Origin: Membranipora membranacea
Lineage: Eukaryota > Bryozoa > Gymnolaemata > Cheilostomatida > Membraniporidae
DNA length: 64,000 bases
Direction of reading: 5' to 3'
Assembly: GCA_914767715.1 (NCBI GenBank)
Contig: OU612073.1
Span: 20,522,001-20,586,000, forward strand
The translations under genes and the position numbers were made by a program. Below, in pieces: positions 1 to 13,700 of the stretch (its first letter is position 1; every line of letters starts with the position of its first letter). The notes below the pieces were generated by a model that had not been told where the DNA came from, ran no database searches, and saw only the letters and a program-made list of their open reading frames with translations.

Positions 1-1758
1 ATTAGGATCTCCCTCTTCCTGTGATAAGTAGGATACAGATGATAAATATGTTATGATCTGATACAATTAAATTTCACTGCTGCTTAAAAATAAAAAACTG
101 AAAATGTGTCGCCACTGAATAGGTGGTTTGTAAGTTACAGTCCCTCCTTTGACTTGACTTGACTCGCCCTTGCTTTTGACAATGACAAATTCTACATTCT
201 ATCAAGACGTCATCTGTTATTTTAGTTCTGCTGCATATTCGAAGAAAAGTTTTAAATTGAAAGCTGAAATTTGCCACAAGATCACATCCAGAATGTGGCA
301 CAGTAATAATAGCTGATGTCCTGAAGGCATCACTGGAGCATAGAAAAAAGCATGCATAGAGTGCAATGGAAGTCCAAATAAAATGTAATGTGCTTACAAA
401 GTGCTACTATTGCTGTGATCTTCCCACTTTTTTGTGGGAAGAGAGTGTAATCTCTTGGAAGCCTTACTCAACTAAATGATCGGTTGAGGTAGTTGATTAA
501 ACACCACTAGGTGATGCCAAATGCTTGAATACTTGTATTCTTCGTTTTTTTTCATCCAAATTTTGTATATTAATTTTATGATCATAAAGCAAACAATGAA
601 ACCAATAGTCTTCCTTTGAAGGTAATTATTGCTGTTGGAATGGTTGCCTTGGATCATGACTTGACTTGGATCATGAGTGATGTTGATTTGTAGAAAGTTA
701 ATAAATAGGGAATTTACCTACCGACCGTCAGACCTTGTGCTGACTGATAAGTGATAAGTTTCATGAAATTTGCATTGAATAGGCAAAAATAAAATTATGA
801 TAGAGCAGGGAGTTAGAGATAACTCTTGCTCCCTGTATAGACAAAGCACCATTATGATATTACCTTTTTACCTCCCCTCAGCCTCGTTTCCAAGTCCTAA
901 GGTTAACACAGGGATAATGGATAAGTTATTTTAGGTAGGTAAAATAATATATGGATATAAATTCTATAGTAATTCTTACAACTATGACTCCACTCAAAAT
1001 AATGATAACGGTTATAATTGATTGTGTGATGAAAAATATCAGGACATTGTCGTGCACGGAGCTATTCCTAATAAAGATAGTGATTAATCTCAATATAAAA
1101 ATTTTAAAAGTGTGAACCACCAATCATGTGATGAGAGTTGAAAACATCCTGTCTTCTTTGAAGGGACAAACAAAGACGTGGGGTACACATGAACTGTGTG
1201 TGGGGCATGCAATCTCACCGCTTTGGGAGCAGGTCGGATACCAAGCAATGACAAATCAATCATTGGCCTTCGTGTGAAGCGAAGCTGAAGAATTCATTGA
1301 CAGATAGTATTGCATTCGGGTAAATAAGATGTTACAGTGGTACTCTACATTTACAAGGAGTCGATCCAGAATGAAATAAAATCTGTTTTTATGTTGATAA
1401 CTAATCCATAATTGTCTCCTCTTTTATATATCGTGATGGTACAACTGAAAAAGGTCTCTTTGGCGTATTTTTGCTGTGTCAACTACCCATCTGTAGAAGT
1501 ACTGACCTTTTCAGCTATGTTTAAATGTAGCATGATCTCACAGTCATGCAATAATTTAAGGAGAGGCAACTCACAGATGATGCTTCAAAATTCAAATGGC
1601 TGCCAGGTCTAATGTTGAACACCTTATAAATTACAAAAATATTCCATCATTGTGAGTCTTCATTTTCGACGCCCACCATGAGGAATCCTAGGAAATCGTT
1701 TGTTTCACTTGAACCACATGGACCACCTAAAACTTCACAAATTCTCTATCACACTGAC
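1..1758. other. AK9 intron reaching the left edge; no exon seen
   Basis: The last AK9-like exon I can support ends at 1759 with a good minus-strand donor, so this stretch should be intron leading to exons outside the window. I looked on the minus strand for the family's next block (a Cys-Pro-Val motif followed by the third kinase P-loop) and did not find it. A 25-base interval at 873-897 is bracketed by AG and GT on the minus strand, but it encodes nothing recognisable. The rest is AT-rich unique-looking sequence with short TTGACTTGACT-type runs near 150-170 and 655-670. Confidence 0.5.
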
Positions 1759-4700
1759 CTCTTCTTCCTCCTCCTCAACCTCTTCCTCATTTTGTTCAGC
1801 TTCGGCAGCATTATCTTCTTCCTCTTCATCCAGATCCATACCTGTATACTCCCATCCGTTATACTCAAATCTCTCTGTAAAACAAGTGCAACCATATATA
1901 TCAATTTGACTGCAAATTTATATTTTAGCCAGGGTTATGGTCGCATGGCAGGTCATTAACTAAGGTTATCAAAATGAATTTACTCCTCTGTTACGACTAA
2001 AACATTTGAAACTTCACTTCAATCAAGCACTTGATAAATCTTCAAAGACATCTCAATACTCACTCTCTATTTTCTCGACAGCTTGTTTCATGACACTTTC
2101 GATAGTAGTCTCCTCAATCTCCAGAGTGATTGGCTCGATAACTCCTGTGCTGCTGAATACACCCTCTATACTTGGGCCCTCTCTGTCCCACTCCTTACGC
2201 TTCTCTCTGGCAGCCTCTAGCTCTGGTCCCTCCTTTGGTAGGCTGGCCTAAACACAAATAACGAATGGCTGATTAAAGGGTATTTTGTTTTATAGTTCCA
2301 TGGTCATAGTCAGTGTACATAGTACAAGGCACTAGTTATACATTTGAACCAGCAGCGAGTATAGAAATTGGTTCAGGACACCATGCGGTTACGGTTCAAA
2401 CTTATGCTTACATCTGGTGGAGGTACAACACTCTCAGTTGAGCTGACAGCTCCAGCTGCTGGGGTGTCACTTGCAACAGACCCGACCTTATCCTCTGTTG
2501 AGTCGACAGCGTTAGGCTGACTCGGAGCCTCATCAAGAGTGTTACGACTCGGATCAGCAGAAGCATCAATCTCGCTCTCACCAGCAGCGGTCTCACCTTT
2601 AAAACAAAGTCACATGAGGAATTCTACTTACAATCATACATGATTCTTTCAAAAAGATGGGAGTTGGGACAGATCACTAAGGAGTTTTCTCAAGGGAAGG
2701 AAATCATTTTGATGTCATAGAGCATCCTTTGTTATAGCTAGAAAGCACACAGCAAGAAAAAACTCTTCTAGAGTTCTAGCTTGCTGCAGTGTATAGAAGG
2801 ATTGATGCATTGGAGCGTAAGTAGGTATAGAAAGGTAGGTAGTATGATTGTAAGTAAGAGTAAGTAGGATTAAGTATACCTGAGGAAATCGGTAAAGTAA
2901 ACTGAACACTCAGCGCTGCGGAAAGAAAGAGATTTAACAATTGATTAAGTGATCGGTGACAGAGAATAGTTTGTGTGGGAATATGGAGCTGATGCTTAGA
3001 ATGAAGAACTTCAAACTGAAAATCTAAATGGCAACTAGAGAAAAAAGGTTGTTCATATGGGAATATTGAAGAAAATGACAAGTGATAAGAGGCTAAAATA
3101 CTAAATAGATCTGGTAGAAAACCTTAACACTGAGGAAAAAGAATGAAAGAGCTGAATGTCAAAAGTTTGGCTAGATAAGTGTGTGAGAAAGTTATTTCAC
3201 TCCAGTCGGATTGACAAGCAAGTACAAATAGGTGTTATTCAACATCAACTGGCAAACAAGAAAGCTAGCCACGCTATTAGTTTAAAAAAATGCGGAGTGA
3301 AGGAAGAGATATAGATAGTATAGATAAGGTATAGAGAATGCGTAGAAAGGTATAGAAAAGATATTGCGAAGGTATAGATAAGGTGTAGAGAATAAATAGA
3401 AAGGTATGGAAGAAGGTATAGAATATATAGAGAATAAATGGAACGGTATAGAGAACGTATATCAAAGGTATAGCTTAGATGTTTATAAATCACTCCAATT
3501 AATATCACACACTCAAAACTCGAATCAACCACAGCTAATAACAACCTTCATCAGCTGTTGTCTCTCCGCCCTCATCAGCGGCAGCAGCAGGGGTTTTAGA
3601 TTCCCCTGCTGATTCCTCCCCTGCAGTGCCCTCTTCTACTGCAGGGGTAGTTAACTCTGCACCTTCAGTATCAGTGCCTACAAGGGGTGTTACCCCTTCC
3701 ATGGCGGATTCTGATACAATCAAAATCATATTCAGCATATTATATCGGTGATTAAGTGAGAAAAAAATATAGAAAATAATATTTACATTCAATGACTTGT
3801 ACGTATAATAGTGACAACTGATTTTTAGAGAGAGTTTACTAAAAATAAGTGGTATGCATGGCAGATCAGCCTACTCGAGCAGTTAATCAACTGAATGAGT
3901 AAAACCATATAAGGCATTACAAGAAGTATAAACACATAACAAACCTGCAGCGGCAGCAGCAGCAGCGGCAGCAGCAGCAGCGGCAGCAGCAGCCTCAGCC
4001 TGAGCTTGTAACTCACTCTCAGGTATGATACCGTATATCTCACGGTCTACCTCCACCGGGTCCTCTCCATTCTCTATACGACGAGCTCTCTCATCTGACT
4101 TACGCTTCTTCTCTGCTTCCTCCGCAAGTCTCTTCTCCTCCTCCTCTCGCCTCCTATAGTAACAGAGAAATCCATATTTCAGATTACTGTGCAATGAATA
4201 TATCAGCTACGCTTTCCACTCATTCATTTAGATCCAAATGTGTCTGACAGCTGTAAACCATCTGAACAATTTGGGGGGGGGGGAAACAGAGCTTTATGTA
4301 AGCAAGTGAGCAAGCATTCCGGACAAAGTCAGACCAATAGTAGGCGAACAATAAGAGCTATCTTGGATTGATAGTTGGCAATAAGCATACCTTGGCTTAG
4401 ATGACACTGAGCTTGAACTAAACATTCCAACAAGTAATTGAATAGTTTAAGAATAACATGAATAAAGTGGGAAGGAAAATGTGAAGAAATCTTCAAATAT
4501 GTATAGTGAGTAATAACGTGCGACAGGGGAACTCTTTGCCGATGCAATAATCAAACTCGAAATTTGAGACGTGAAACTCTTCTCACACGCTCTGACAAGG
4601 AATCATACCAAAGAATAGCTTCTGTTTTCCTTTTTATGTGAAAAACATCATGGAGACAAATAATTGATTGAAAGAAACCCTAGTCTGATAAACCAGACAA

Positions 4701-7700
4701 TGTGGAAAACCAGGCTAGGAAAACCAATAAATTATCATATCACAGCAAATAATGGACATGATATAGACATTGATAGAGCGACATTTTCAGGCCTTACCCA
4801 AAGCTATTATCTTCATCATCTCCCAGAGACCTATCCCAATCTCTATCACAAATTCACACTTTTTACAACATGGAGTTGGCAGCAGAAAAAATTCCACTTT
4901 GTTTATTGCAATGATGCATTGTGAGAAACCATGTGCTGGAATTTTATACAGTTGGTCGGCATAATTGTCACTGATGTAGCACAGAACTGAATAGAGGTCG
5001 GATGTGCTTCCCTACACAACTACTTAAGCCACATATTTGCTCTTACAACCAGGCATGGGCTTCTCCAGCATCAGGAACATTATTTAGTAAGTTGAAAAAA
5101 TTAATTAATACAAATAAAATTTTTTTCTAATTGGCTTAGGTTTTTTCAAGTTTGACTGGTTGACCCTGTTTTAGAGATCAAATATTTACCTGAGTTCTTC
5201 CTGCTGTAGCCTCTGGACCTCAGCCTCCTTTGCGAGGCGTGAAGCTATTTGCTCATCAACAGTCTCCTTATTCAAGGCATACCATCTCTTCAGCAACAAG
5301 GAACCTGGTAGAGCAGAGAGTAAAATACAATAAGTCTTAGCTCAGTATTCATAGACATCGATACAGGTATTTTAAATATTGAAGTTAGCTCAAAGCTGTC
5401 ACCTATATTATACCAAGGAGTTAAAGACACTCCTTGATTATACCCAATTCTTTGAACATGTCACAACAAATGTAACTTACAAGATATATATCTACGTGCT
5501 CAACAATTCAATACCATGCATAACCATAGTTGTGTATTTTTCCTATAATACCCTCTGATGTGGAATAGACACTTGAATGACATATATACACACTGTTGCC
5601 TCTCAGGAAAGGGGGTGGGGTATCAGTGTGGTGTGAAAATTGACCTTTATTTTAATTTACCAAATAAGTACTTCAATAAAACAGAAAACAACAGGTACAC
5701 AGAGATCGATAACAGTGTGTGCATACAAGTGCAGTATCAGGTATTGGTATTGGTATATATGTAGTCTTGTAGGCCTACATACCTCCCTCAGAGTTATCTT
5801 TGAGGAAGACGACATCATCAGGCATAATGTTCTTCTCCTGCATAATAGACCACTGCTCTCTGTTCTGAGGAAAGTTATCTAATATCCACCCTCCAGCTCT
5901 GTCAACAGGTAAATTCTGACTTGTTAATAACAAAAAAACCGGATCATCTTTAGCCATTACACCGCCATCAAGTCCTTCATCACAAGAAATAGTGATGGCT
6001 TGCCTAAATGTTATGTTCTACAGTTGACGTGACACAGCCTCATATAATCAAAATTCTGAACTGCATGTATTTTGTATAGAGAGCATTAGATAAGTGCACC
6101 ACCTTACCTCGGGCCATCAGGTGATCGGAGAGCGACTTGCTCTTCTACATCTTTTATAGCCTCCTCAACAAGCTCAACAATCACCTTAAATTACAAAAAT
6201 ATTGTATATGACACTTTTCTATTTTTACAACCTATTTAACTCGCCATGACTAAAACAACACATCATGCCAAGTACTGTGTAAACCAATGTTTACATATAT
6301 CAGCAGGGTCATTAGCAGCATAGGTTCTCAATTTTCCGGAAAAGATGGACTTTTCTTATACTATGAATCTAAATAGTTAGTGAGATGGCGATATTTGTAA
6401 GTGTTTCTGCAAGAGCAGTGTGTGCGTAGGGGGAAAAGGTTAATAACTGATTGTTCCATAGGCCATCTGAGACAAACACCATATTGTAAACATACCTCTG
6501 CGGAGAGAGTGACTGGATTCTGCTCAGCTAGTTTAACAGCCTTTTGCACAATGGCTACCACCTCCTCATGTGTGGCATCCACTTCTATCTCAGGTGGAGG
6601 GGTAGGTGTGTGCGGCTTTGGTGTTTCTTCTACAAACAAGGTCATGGATGTATTATATATTTGTCAGCGTAATCGGAATTCCCGTTTTGATTGTTGGTTA
6701 AGTCATCATTGGATGAGGATCATAATAGACTATTCCGGTATCATCTTGGGTATCATCATTCTGTATCGATCATAGAATATGATTGACTGTTTCAGGGGGT
6801 CTTTTCACATTCCACATCCTGAAGTATTAGCAGCAAAGTAACGGTTAATGAAGCAATGCTGCAATTACTGTGCCAAATTGCTCTCGCTCTCTCTCTCTCT
6901 CTCTCTCTCTATTTGGAGGCAGATCGCATCTGAGCCAAACAAACTCAAGTTATCAGTGGGCTGCAGTGGGATTTTATCCCAGGAACTTCAAACCAACCAA
7001 CAGCAATCATAAAAATGGGACGGTTCTATTCTTTCATGCTACATAAACATGCTCATAGCGAAATTTAAAAAAATTTTCTTTCACATGAAGCTTTGTTAGA
7101 AGGGGAATTAAGGACTAGTTTTCTCCTAGTTTTGTGTGGGTGACCAGCTCTCCCCTCCCAAAAAATCTTGTCAAGACAGGCTAGGTCTGCGTATAACAAT
7201 GTAACATGCAGGTGATATCATGATGATGCCTTGTACAACAATAATCTCCATAACAAACAAACAACTTATAGCAGTCAATGTGAGAGGGTAATACCTGAAC
7301 ATACAAACTGAAATAGTATTAACTCAATCAGTAACACTGGGGTTAAATAAAGGCAAAGGCCATGTAACCAATATGATCAATATGAAGTCATCAAATTTTA
7401 AACTGCACCCATCATTTCCAAGAGTTCATAGGAACTTTTATCTATAATTCCAGGGAGGAAACGCTTATTCCACATTCGCTCAATGCAGTTATACACATTT
7501 ACACATTATTTATGTGGGAGGAATGCTCTTGACAAAATCTTCAATAATCATTTTAGCCACTTTCGCACTTGTTGAACACCTGTATGGCCATGTCTCGATT
7601 AAACCATATTACGATGACATGTGTTATACATAAAATATATATTAGTGTAGCAGTATTTATTTAATATGATTTAACACTTTTCACCCTCACCTTCTGCAGG

Positions 7701-10700
7701 TGGATCGTCTGCCCCTTCCTCTCCTTTTTCTCCGTCCTCCTGACCTTCACCTTCAGCTGCTCCATCTTCTACAAAAGTAGACAATACCTCGATAAAATAC
7801 ATTTCAATGTTTGCATTGATCTACCATCTACTAAAACAGCATGCATATCTTGAATGTGCAAACAATAAATAGGGAATAAGAATGAAATGAGGTGTTGTAA
7901 ATAAAGTTAAGGAAGGTTGGGTGAACTGAAATAAACAAAAATGTTTAAATTTTGCCTAGGTCATGAATAGTGGCATTCTGTAATCAACTACTAAGTGCCA
8001 CTACACTACCCCGTGAAAAGTTTAAGGACTAAAAATAATAGTTACAGGGTGTACAAAATCAAGGGTCTCTACCATAAACATACAAATATATATATATAAA
8101 TACATATATATATATATAAATATTTATATGTGTATGGTCTCCACATACACTCTTCAATTTCAATTAAATTTGGAAATGAAAATCTACAACATCAGTCAAC
8201 AAGGGATTTACCAATGGTGGTGTCTGTGACGGCTGTGATCCTCCCATCATCTGGACAGACAAGACACAATACAGGATAGACAAGGACTAGGACAGCACAT
8301 AGAGATATAGTGCGTAAAAACTGGTGTACAATATCCATCATTGTATTTCAAACAATGCTAAACTAGATATTTTAGTTTACAAACACTCGCTGTCTTCCAA
8401 TCTCGATTATCGTTTGAATAGACACTAGAAGTCTTCACTCATGGACCCTTGGGTTGATATCATTGTAATGTTGAGTACCCCTACTCTCTTGCATTTTAGG
8501 TACTTGTGGCCAGGCTTAGATCAACTGAGCAATCCAAGAATTTCAGGTGACAACAACCAAGGCTGAAAAACAACCTTGAAGTACAGCTCAACAGTCAGAA
8601 GCTTTATAATAAGCAGACCTTGCAGATTACGTCTTTTAAATCTACATCCACTAAACATTTACAATCCGATAATAAATTTAATATAATTGTATACTGATCT
8701 TACCTGCAGGCTGTTCACCAGGCTGTTCAGCAGTCTTCTCTCCTTCCTCTCCGCCCTCAGCTCCCTCTCCAGCCTCGGCTGCTGCCGCTGCTGCCTCGGC
8801 AGCTGCTGCCTCCTTCTCTGCAGCTTCTCGTGCTAACCTCTCAGCTTCCTCAGCTGCTAATCTCTCTGTCAACAATGCAAAACAAATCCAGTTAATCACA
8901 GCAGTCAACTCAAGAGATGGGAAGAGAGGAGGGGGGGGGGGGTAAAGTAGGTGAATGAGAGAAAAAGAACATAATGATAATATTATAAAGATGATTTATA
9001 AACTAATGGAGACAGCAGAGATAATTTAAAATTAATAATTAATTTAAGTTTAAATTTAAATGAAGTAGCGCTGTGGAGACTGAGGCACTCACTCCTCGTT
9101 GCTCTCGGATCCTCATCCTTATGAATTACTACAACATTGACGGACACTGGACCTGAGTAGGAGCTGTAGTCATCCACTGGTTCTACATGTCAAGTGATTA
9201 CAAAATGAGTGAAATTGTGAGAATATTGAGAATTTAGTAGAGATTGAATATATCGACCAGGTGACTGTGTATCATTGCAATATGCTTAAGTTAAAATCAT
9301 TTATTGTCTCACGATGAATATCATATGGTTGAAGTGTAGGGGTGGTTAAAGGAGTCAACTCCTTGAGCGGTTGAACCTTATGTTTAGCCCAAATAAAAAA
9401 TGATAAAAAATGAAAAAGCTTCTTATGAGCCCATTCACTGAGATAGTGCCAATTTAACCATCGGTTTTGAAAAATAGATGGTAAGGTCTGAGGGACCGTA
9501 CGTCAAGCAAATCTGATCTAATCAAAATTTCAATTTGATTTCAAATATAGTTCCCAATTTTTTTTATTTTGCAGCTGTCACTCTACACAGTGCACCTTAG
9601 GTAATATAAGAAGTAGCGAATAAAACAAAAGAGCTTGACCAATACATGAGCGGACTTTGTACACATACCGGCTTCTTGTCGTGCTGCTTCTGCTGCTGCT
9701 TCAGCAGCATCCTTGAGTTTCTTCTTGACTTGCTCGATTGCAGTCTCAGTTGTCTCAGCTACTATAGTCTGTATATACTTCTCCTTCTCCTCGGCTATCT
9801 TAGGTCTGAGCTTAGCCTGTACATCCACTATCTTAGCACCATATCTAAAAAAGATAACAAATGCGTTTTGTGCAAGAACCTGGTCTGCCTCGTACTTTTC
9901 TTTGGGAGCAGGTCTGTTCGTGTTCATCACTGCTCCTGCAGTATTAGGTATTTAGCTTGTATTTGATCATATGTTATTGGGGGCTTTCAATTTTTTTATG
10001 GCTAGTTGGTTATTTCTATTGAATAACGAGCTCTTGAGTAAAGTTTTATACAATAATATAGAAATGACTCACCTTTCAGCTAGTTGGGAGCTGAGAGTGG
10101 TGGTTCCTGAGTGAGGAGGACCCATCACTGCAAACTTAGCTGGGGGTCTCGGTTGTGGTGGTAGTATGTACGGCCTTGGGTTCTTCAAGAACTTGGCAAA
10201 AGCCTCTGGGGTAGACATCAAGTATACTTTGTCCAAAAACCTGAAAGGAAAATAAAACATAAAGTGATGCTACGCAGCAGTTATCTACCAATATGCACTG
10301 AGAAGAAAACCCCTAGATTAAAGATACAACGTGTTTCGAGACTCACAAAATAATGCGATATATGATAAATGGTTTTAAATTTGTTTAGCAGACTGACCCG
10401 CATGCAAACTCTTGTCTTCCGGGGATGAGTTGACCCTCTTGTAAGGCTACAGGACAATACCTGAGCCACCTACTTCTGCGCCATCTGAACCGGGGAGCAA
10501 CCTGTTGGCAAAAATAAAATGAAAAGTCATATGAGATGATCAGTTTAGTGGTGAAACCAAGAGCTGTTGATGACCAAGCCTATAGTTAAAAACACACTGA
10601 GTTGCACAACACTAGCATTGTGCACATAATAATGCTGACTGCAGGCTCAGCGTTTTGTTAAGCGGTTGCAACCTCAGAATGCAGAGCCATTTGCAAAACG

Positions 10701-13700
10701 CCTCATTGTTAATTGAGAACATGCTGAGGTTGCAACCACTTCCAGATATGGTCAGCTGGCTCCAGGTGAACACCCTCAATGGTGGTTCATATCGGAGGGA
10801 GTTCAAGAAGCAAAAACTTAACTTTAAGATAAGGTTATGTTGACACATACCATGTTTTTAGGACCAAGGGTTCTCATAAGTTCATCTGTTTCCATGTCTT
10901 CTGAAATTTCTTCTTCTTCAGCATCGTTTAGTCTAACAGCTACAGCAGCAGGTCGAATATTGAAACAGTTTAGCTTAGCCAGGATTTGCTAAAAGCACAA
11001 AGAATTTGCTCATAAACTGATCATTATCTTTTTCTACCACAGTGTGCCAATAAACATCTGCATACCGATCACATGTATACATGTAGTTCTCCATCCAGCT
11101 CAGCTAAATACATTGTCACAAAAAAATAGGGAGTTAGGAGGTAACGAATAAAGGGGGTGATGTTATTAAAGTGAATAGTCTATCTGAAAAATAATAAAGG
11201 ACTGTATTCTCAGTATCCTCTGACAAAAATTAGGATTGTTATCAAACCTTTTCTAGAACTTGTATAGTCTGATTGGCGTCTAATTCCAGCAGGTATTGTT
11301 GGTCATGATCTGCCATATGGTCCTCCAGGATCCTCAGCATAGAGCTGCGATACTGAGATACATTGTTAGTAACATGTTCGGGCAGGTCCTCTGGTCTAAT
11401 CAGCAGACGACTTACTGTCTCCTGAGGGAGAGCTACATTAACGCCTTCACCACCCTCCTACAATATATGATTGAAATTATTCAGGGTCCAAAAGAGCAAT
11501 CAGTTAGAATAGATTATTCAGGTATGATGTGTAATATCAGTTTTCTGAATCATCGCTGAGGCAATCAGTGCAGCTGAGAATCGAGATCAAAGCCGAGCAG
11601 CAAACTCTAAAAATAAAGCTGACAGAGAGCCCATACAGGTTGACATGACATTACATGAAAGCACAACGCAAGCGCAGGAATTGGATATTATATACTTTTT
11701 CCGTACTGCGTTAGTAACATTTACCGAGCCTCACACAACCCATTTTACCTGTATAATACCCCCGGGCAATTCAGGGAAGAACTCATCTGTTTGTATTTTA
11801 TTGTTCATCCGGACATGGACACCGGTGTAGGAGAGAATCAGAGAGCTTTTCTGATGCGCAAGCACCTTTTTTGACGGAGCACGCTTTAGAACTTTCTTTT
11901 TCAGATGGAAAAAACAAGCAGTTGTGTTGACTTGAGTGATACCATATTCGAATACTGTGACTTTTATGCTGGCACTTTGGTAACTAAATTGTAACAATTT
12001 TACATTTCAACATATTGTGCACATGCTAGTGGAAGTCTTTGTGGAGTGAGTTATGTAGCCAAAAACAAAAACTCACAGCGGCATCTTTATCGATTTTTTC
12101 TGCACAAATTACCTATCAGTACGTACAACAGCTAATCAAAAATTTTGGTGTTGTTAAGATAAGATAAGATAGCAGATTATTGGTAAATCCGTCAAAGAGA
12201 GTTTACAATACATGTATACAGTAGACAAAATGACTACATTGTGTATCTCTGAGTCAATTTAGTGTGAGTACCTAACATGCCCCCCTTATTAATAAAACTG
12301 ACATCGGGTCGTCACATTGGATTCCCTCTGATGGTACTCATGCTATGTGAATCAATTCGCTCTCTATTGATCAAGGATATACATGCAATAGTATATCACG
12401 TCAACAGTGTCCATGTGGACAAAAGACAACATGAAATATGAGAGCCTCCGATACCCTACCTCCTCTTCTTGTTCTTCTTCAGCTTCCTCCTCTTCCTCGT
12501 CCTCCTCTCCCTCTTCCTTCTTCTTAGGCTCAGGCTTGTCTGGATTATACACCTCTATTGTGTATATATCTCCAGTCAGAGGATCTACTCTCTGACCTAC
12601 ACGCCTCTTCTCAAGGTCAGAATCTGGTATCTGTTTAAATAATGAGCAATATAACAACATCATAAAGTGATTGAGCATTCAGTCAAAATGATCAATACTC
12701 CCAATTATATTGGAAAATACTTTGTTCGGCTGTCTCGAAAATCCGATAACTCATCATACCTGTAACAATAAATTTAACCAGAAATCCAAAATTACCAAGT
12801 ATGGTACCAAGACTCTGAGTCATTGAGTGATTTAATGAATCCCTACCTTAACATGCACAATAAAGTCAGGTTTGAGTTTGAAGTTTTTGATGTGCTCAAG
12901 TTGATCCTTTATAGTCATATAGTCCTCACTAAGAGATGGAAGGCCATCTAATACATAACCATGATGAGCTACCTGCAAAAGAGATTAAAAAGGATTAGCA
13001 AATACAAAACAAAGCATTTTTAGGCATTTCACAGGCAAGTGTTGCCCATGCCAAGGCTTATGAAAGAAAACATTTGGCATGAATTCATCGAGGAAGCTCG
13101 GTACTCTTGGCTGTCTTAATATTTTGCAAGAATATCGGAAAGGGCAAAAATTCTGTAATGTGTATCATGATCACACTATACCAACAAAAATCATCAAATC
13201 TCTTGAAAAAGCTTTTTACACCATAATTCTCTTACTTCAGGTGACTTGATTTTATCCTCTATCATTTTGGCGACCATTTCCTCAGGAACTGCTTCTCCTC
13301 TATACAACATTTCACGAGCCTTCACTCCCATCTCAGTTTCCATCTCTATGTTTTGTAGAATAACCTCCGTTGCTGTCAACAAAAAAAACATTTGAGTCAG
13401 TTTACACAAGTTACTATTCGAAGTTCATTCTTATAGCTAAATCACAGAGTAAATTATTGAGGCGATGAAGAAATATCAGTGTACTAAGGTTTTGCTGTTT
13501 CCAAATTGGGTGGAAAGTAGCTTTGAAGTCTGAAAAGTGGCGGATAGTGTTCTACAATCAACCTGATGTTGATTAGGACAGCTAGCACTTACTCACGTCA
13601 CTAGTTTTCAGGAATGAAATATGACGTGAATGAATATCTATACTTACGACTGACAAGTTCGCAATGCCAGTTTTGTGAGATCTTTCTTGCTACGGCTGTT

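Noticed and set aside
873-897. A 25-nt micro-exon for AK9.
   Set aside because: Flanked by AG and GT on the minus strand, but the residues do not match the expected continuation.
3245-3544. Tyr/Leu-rich minus-strand frame.
   Set aside because: Produced by the GGTATAGA minisatellite in an AK9 intron.
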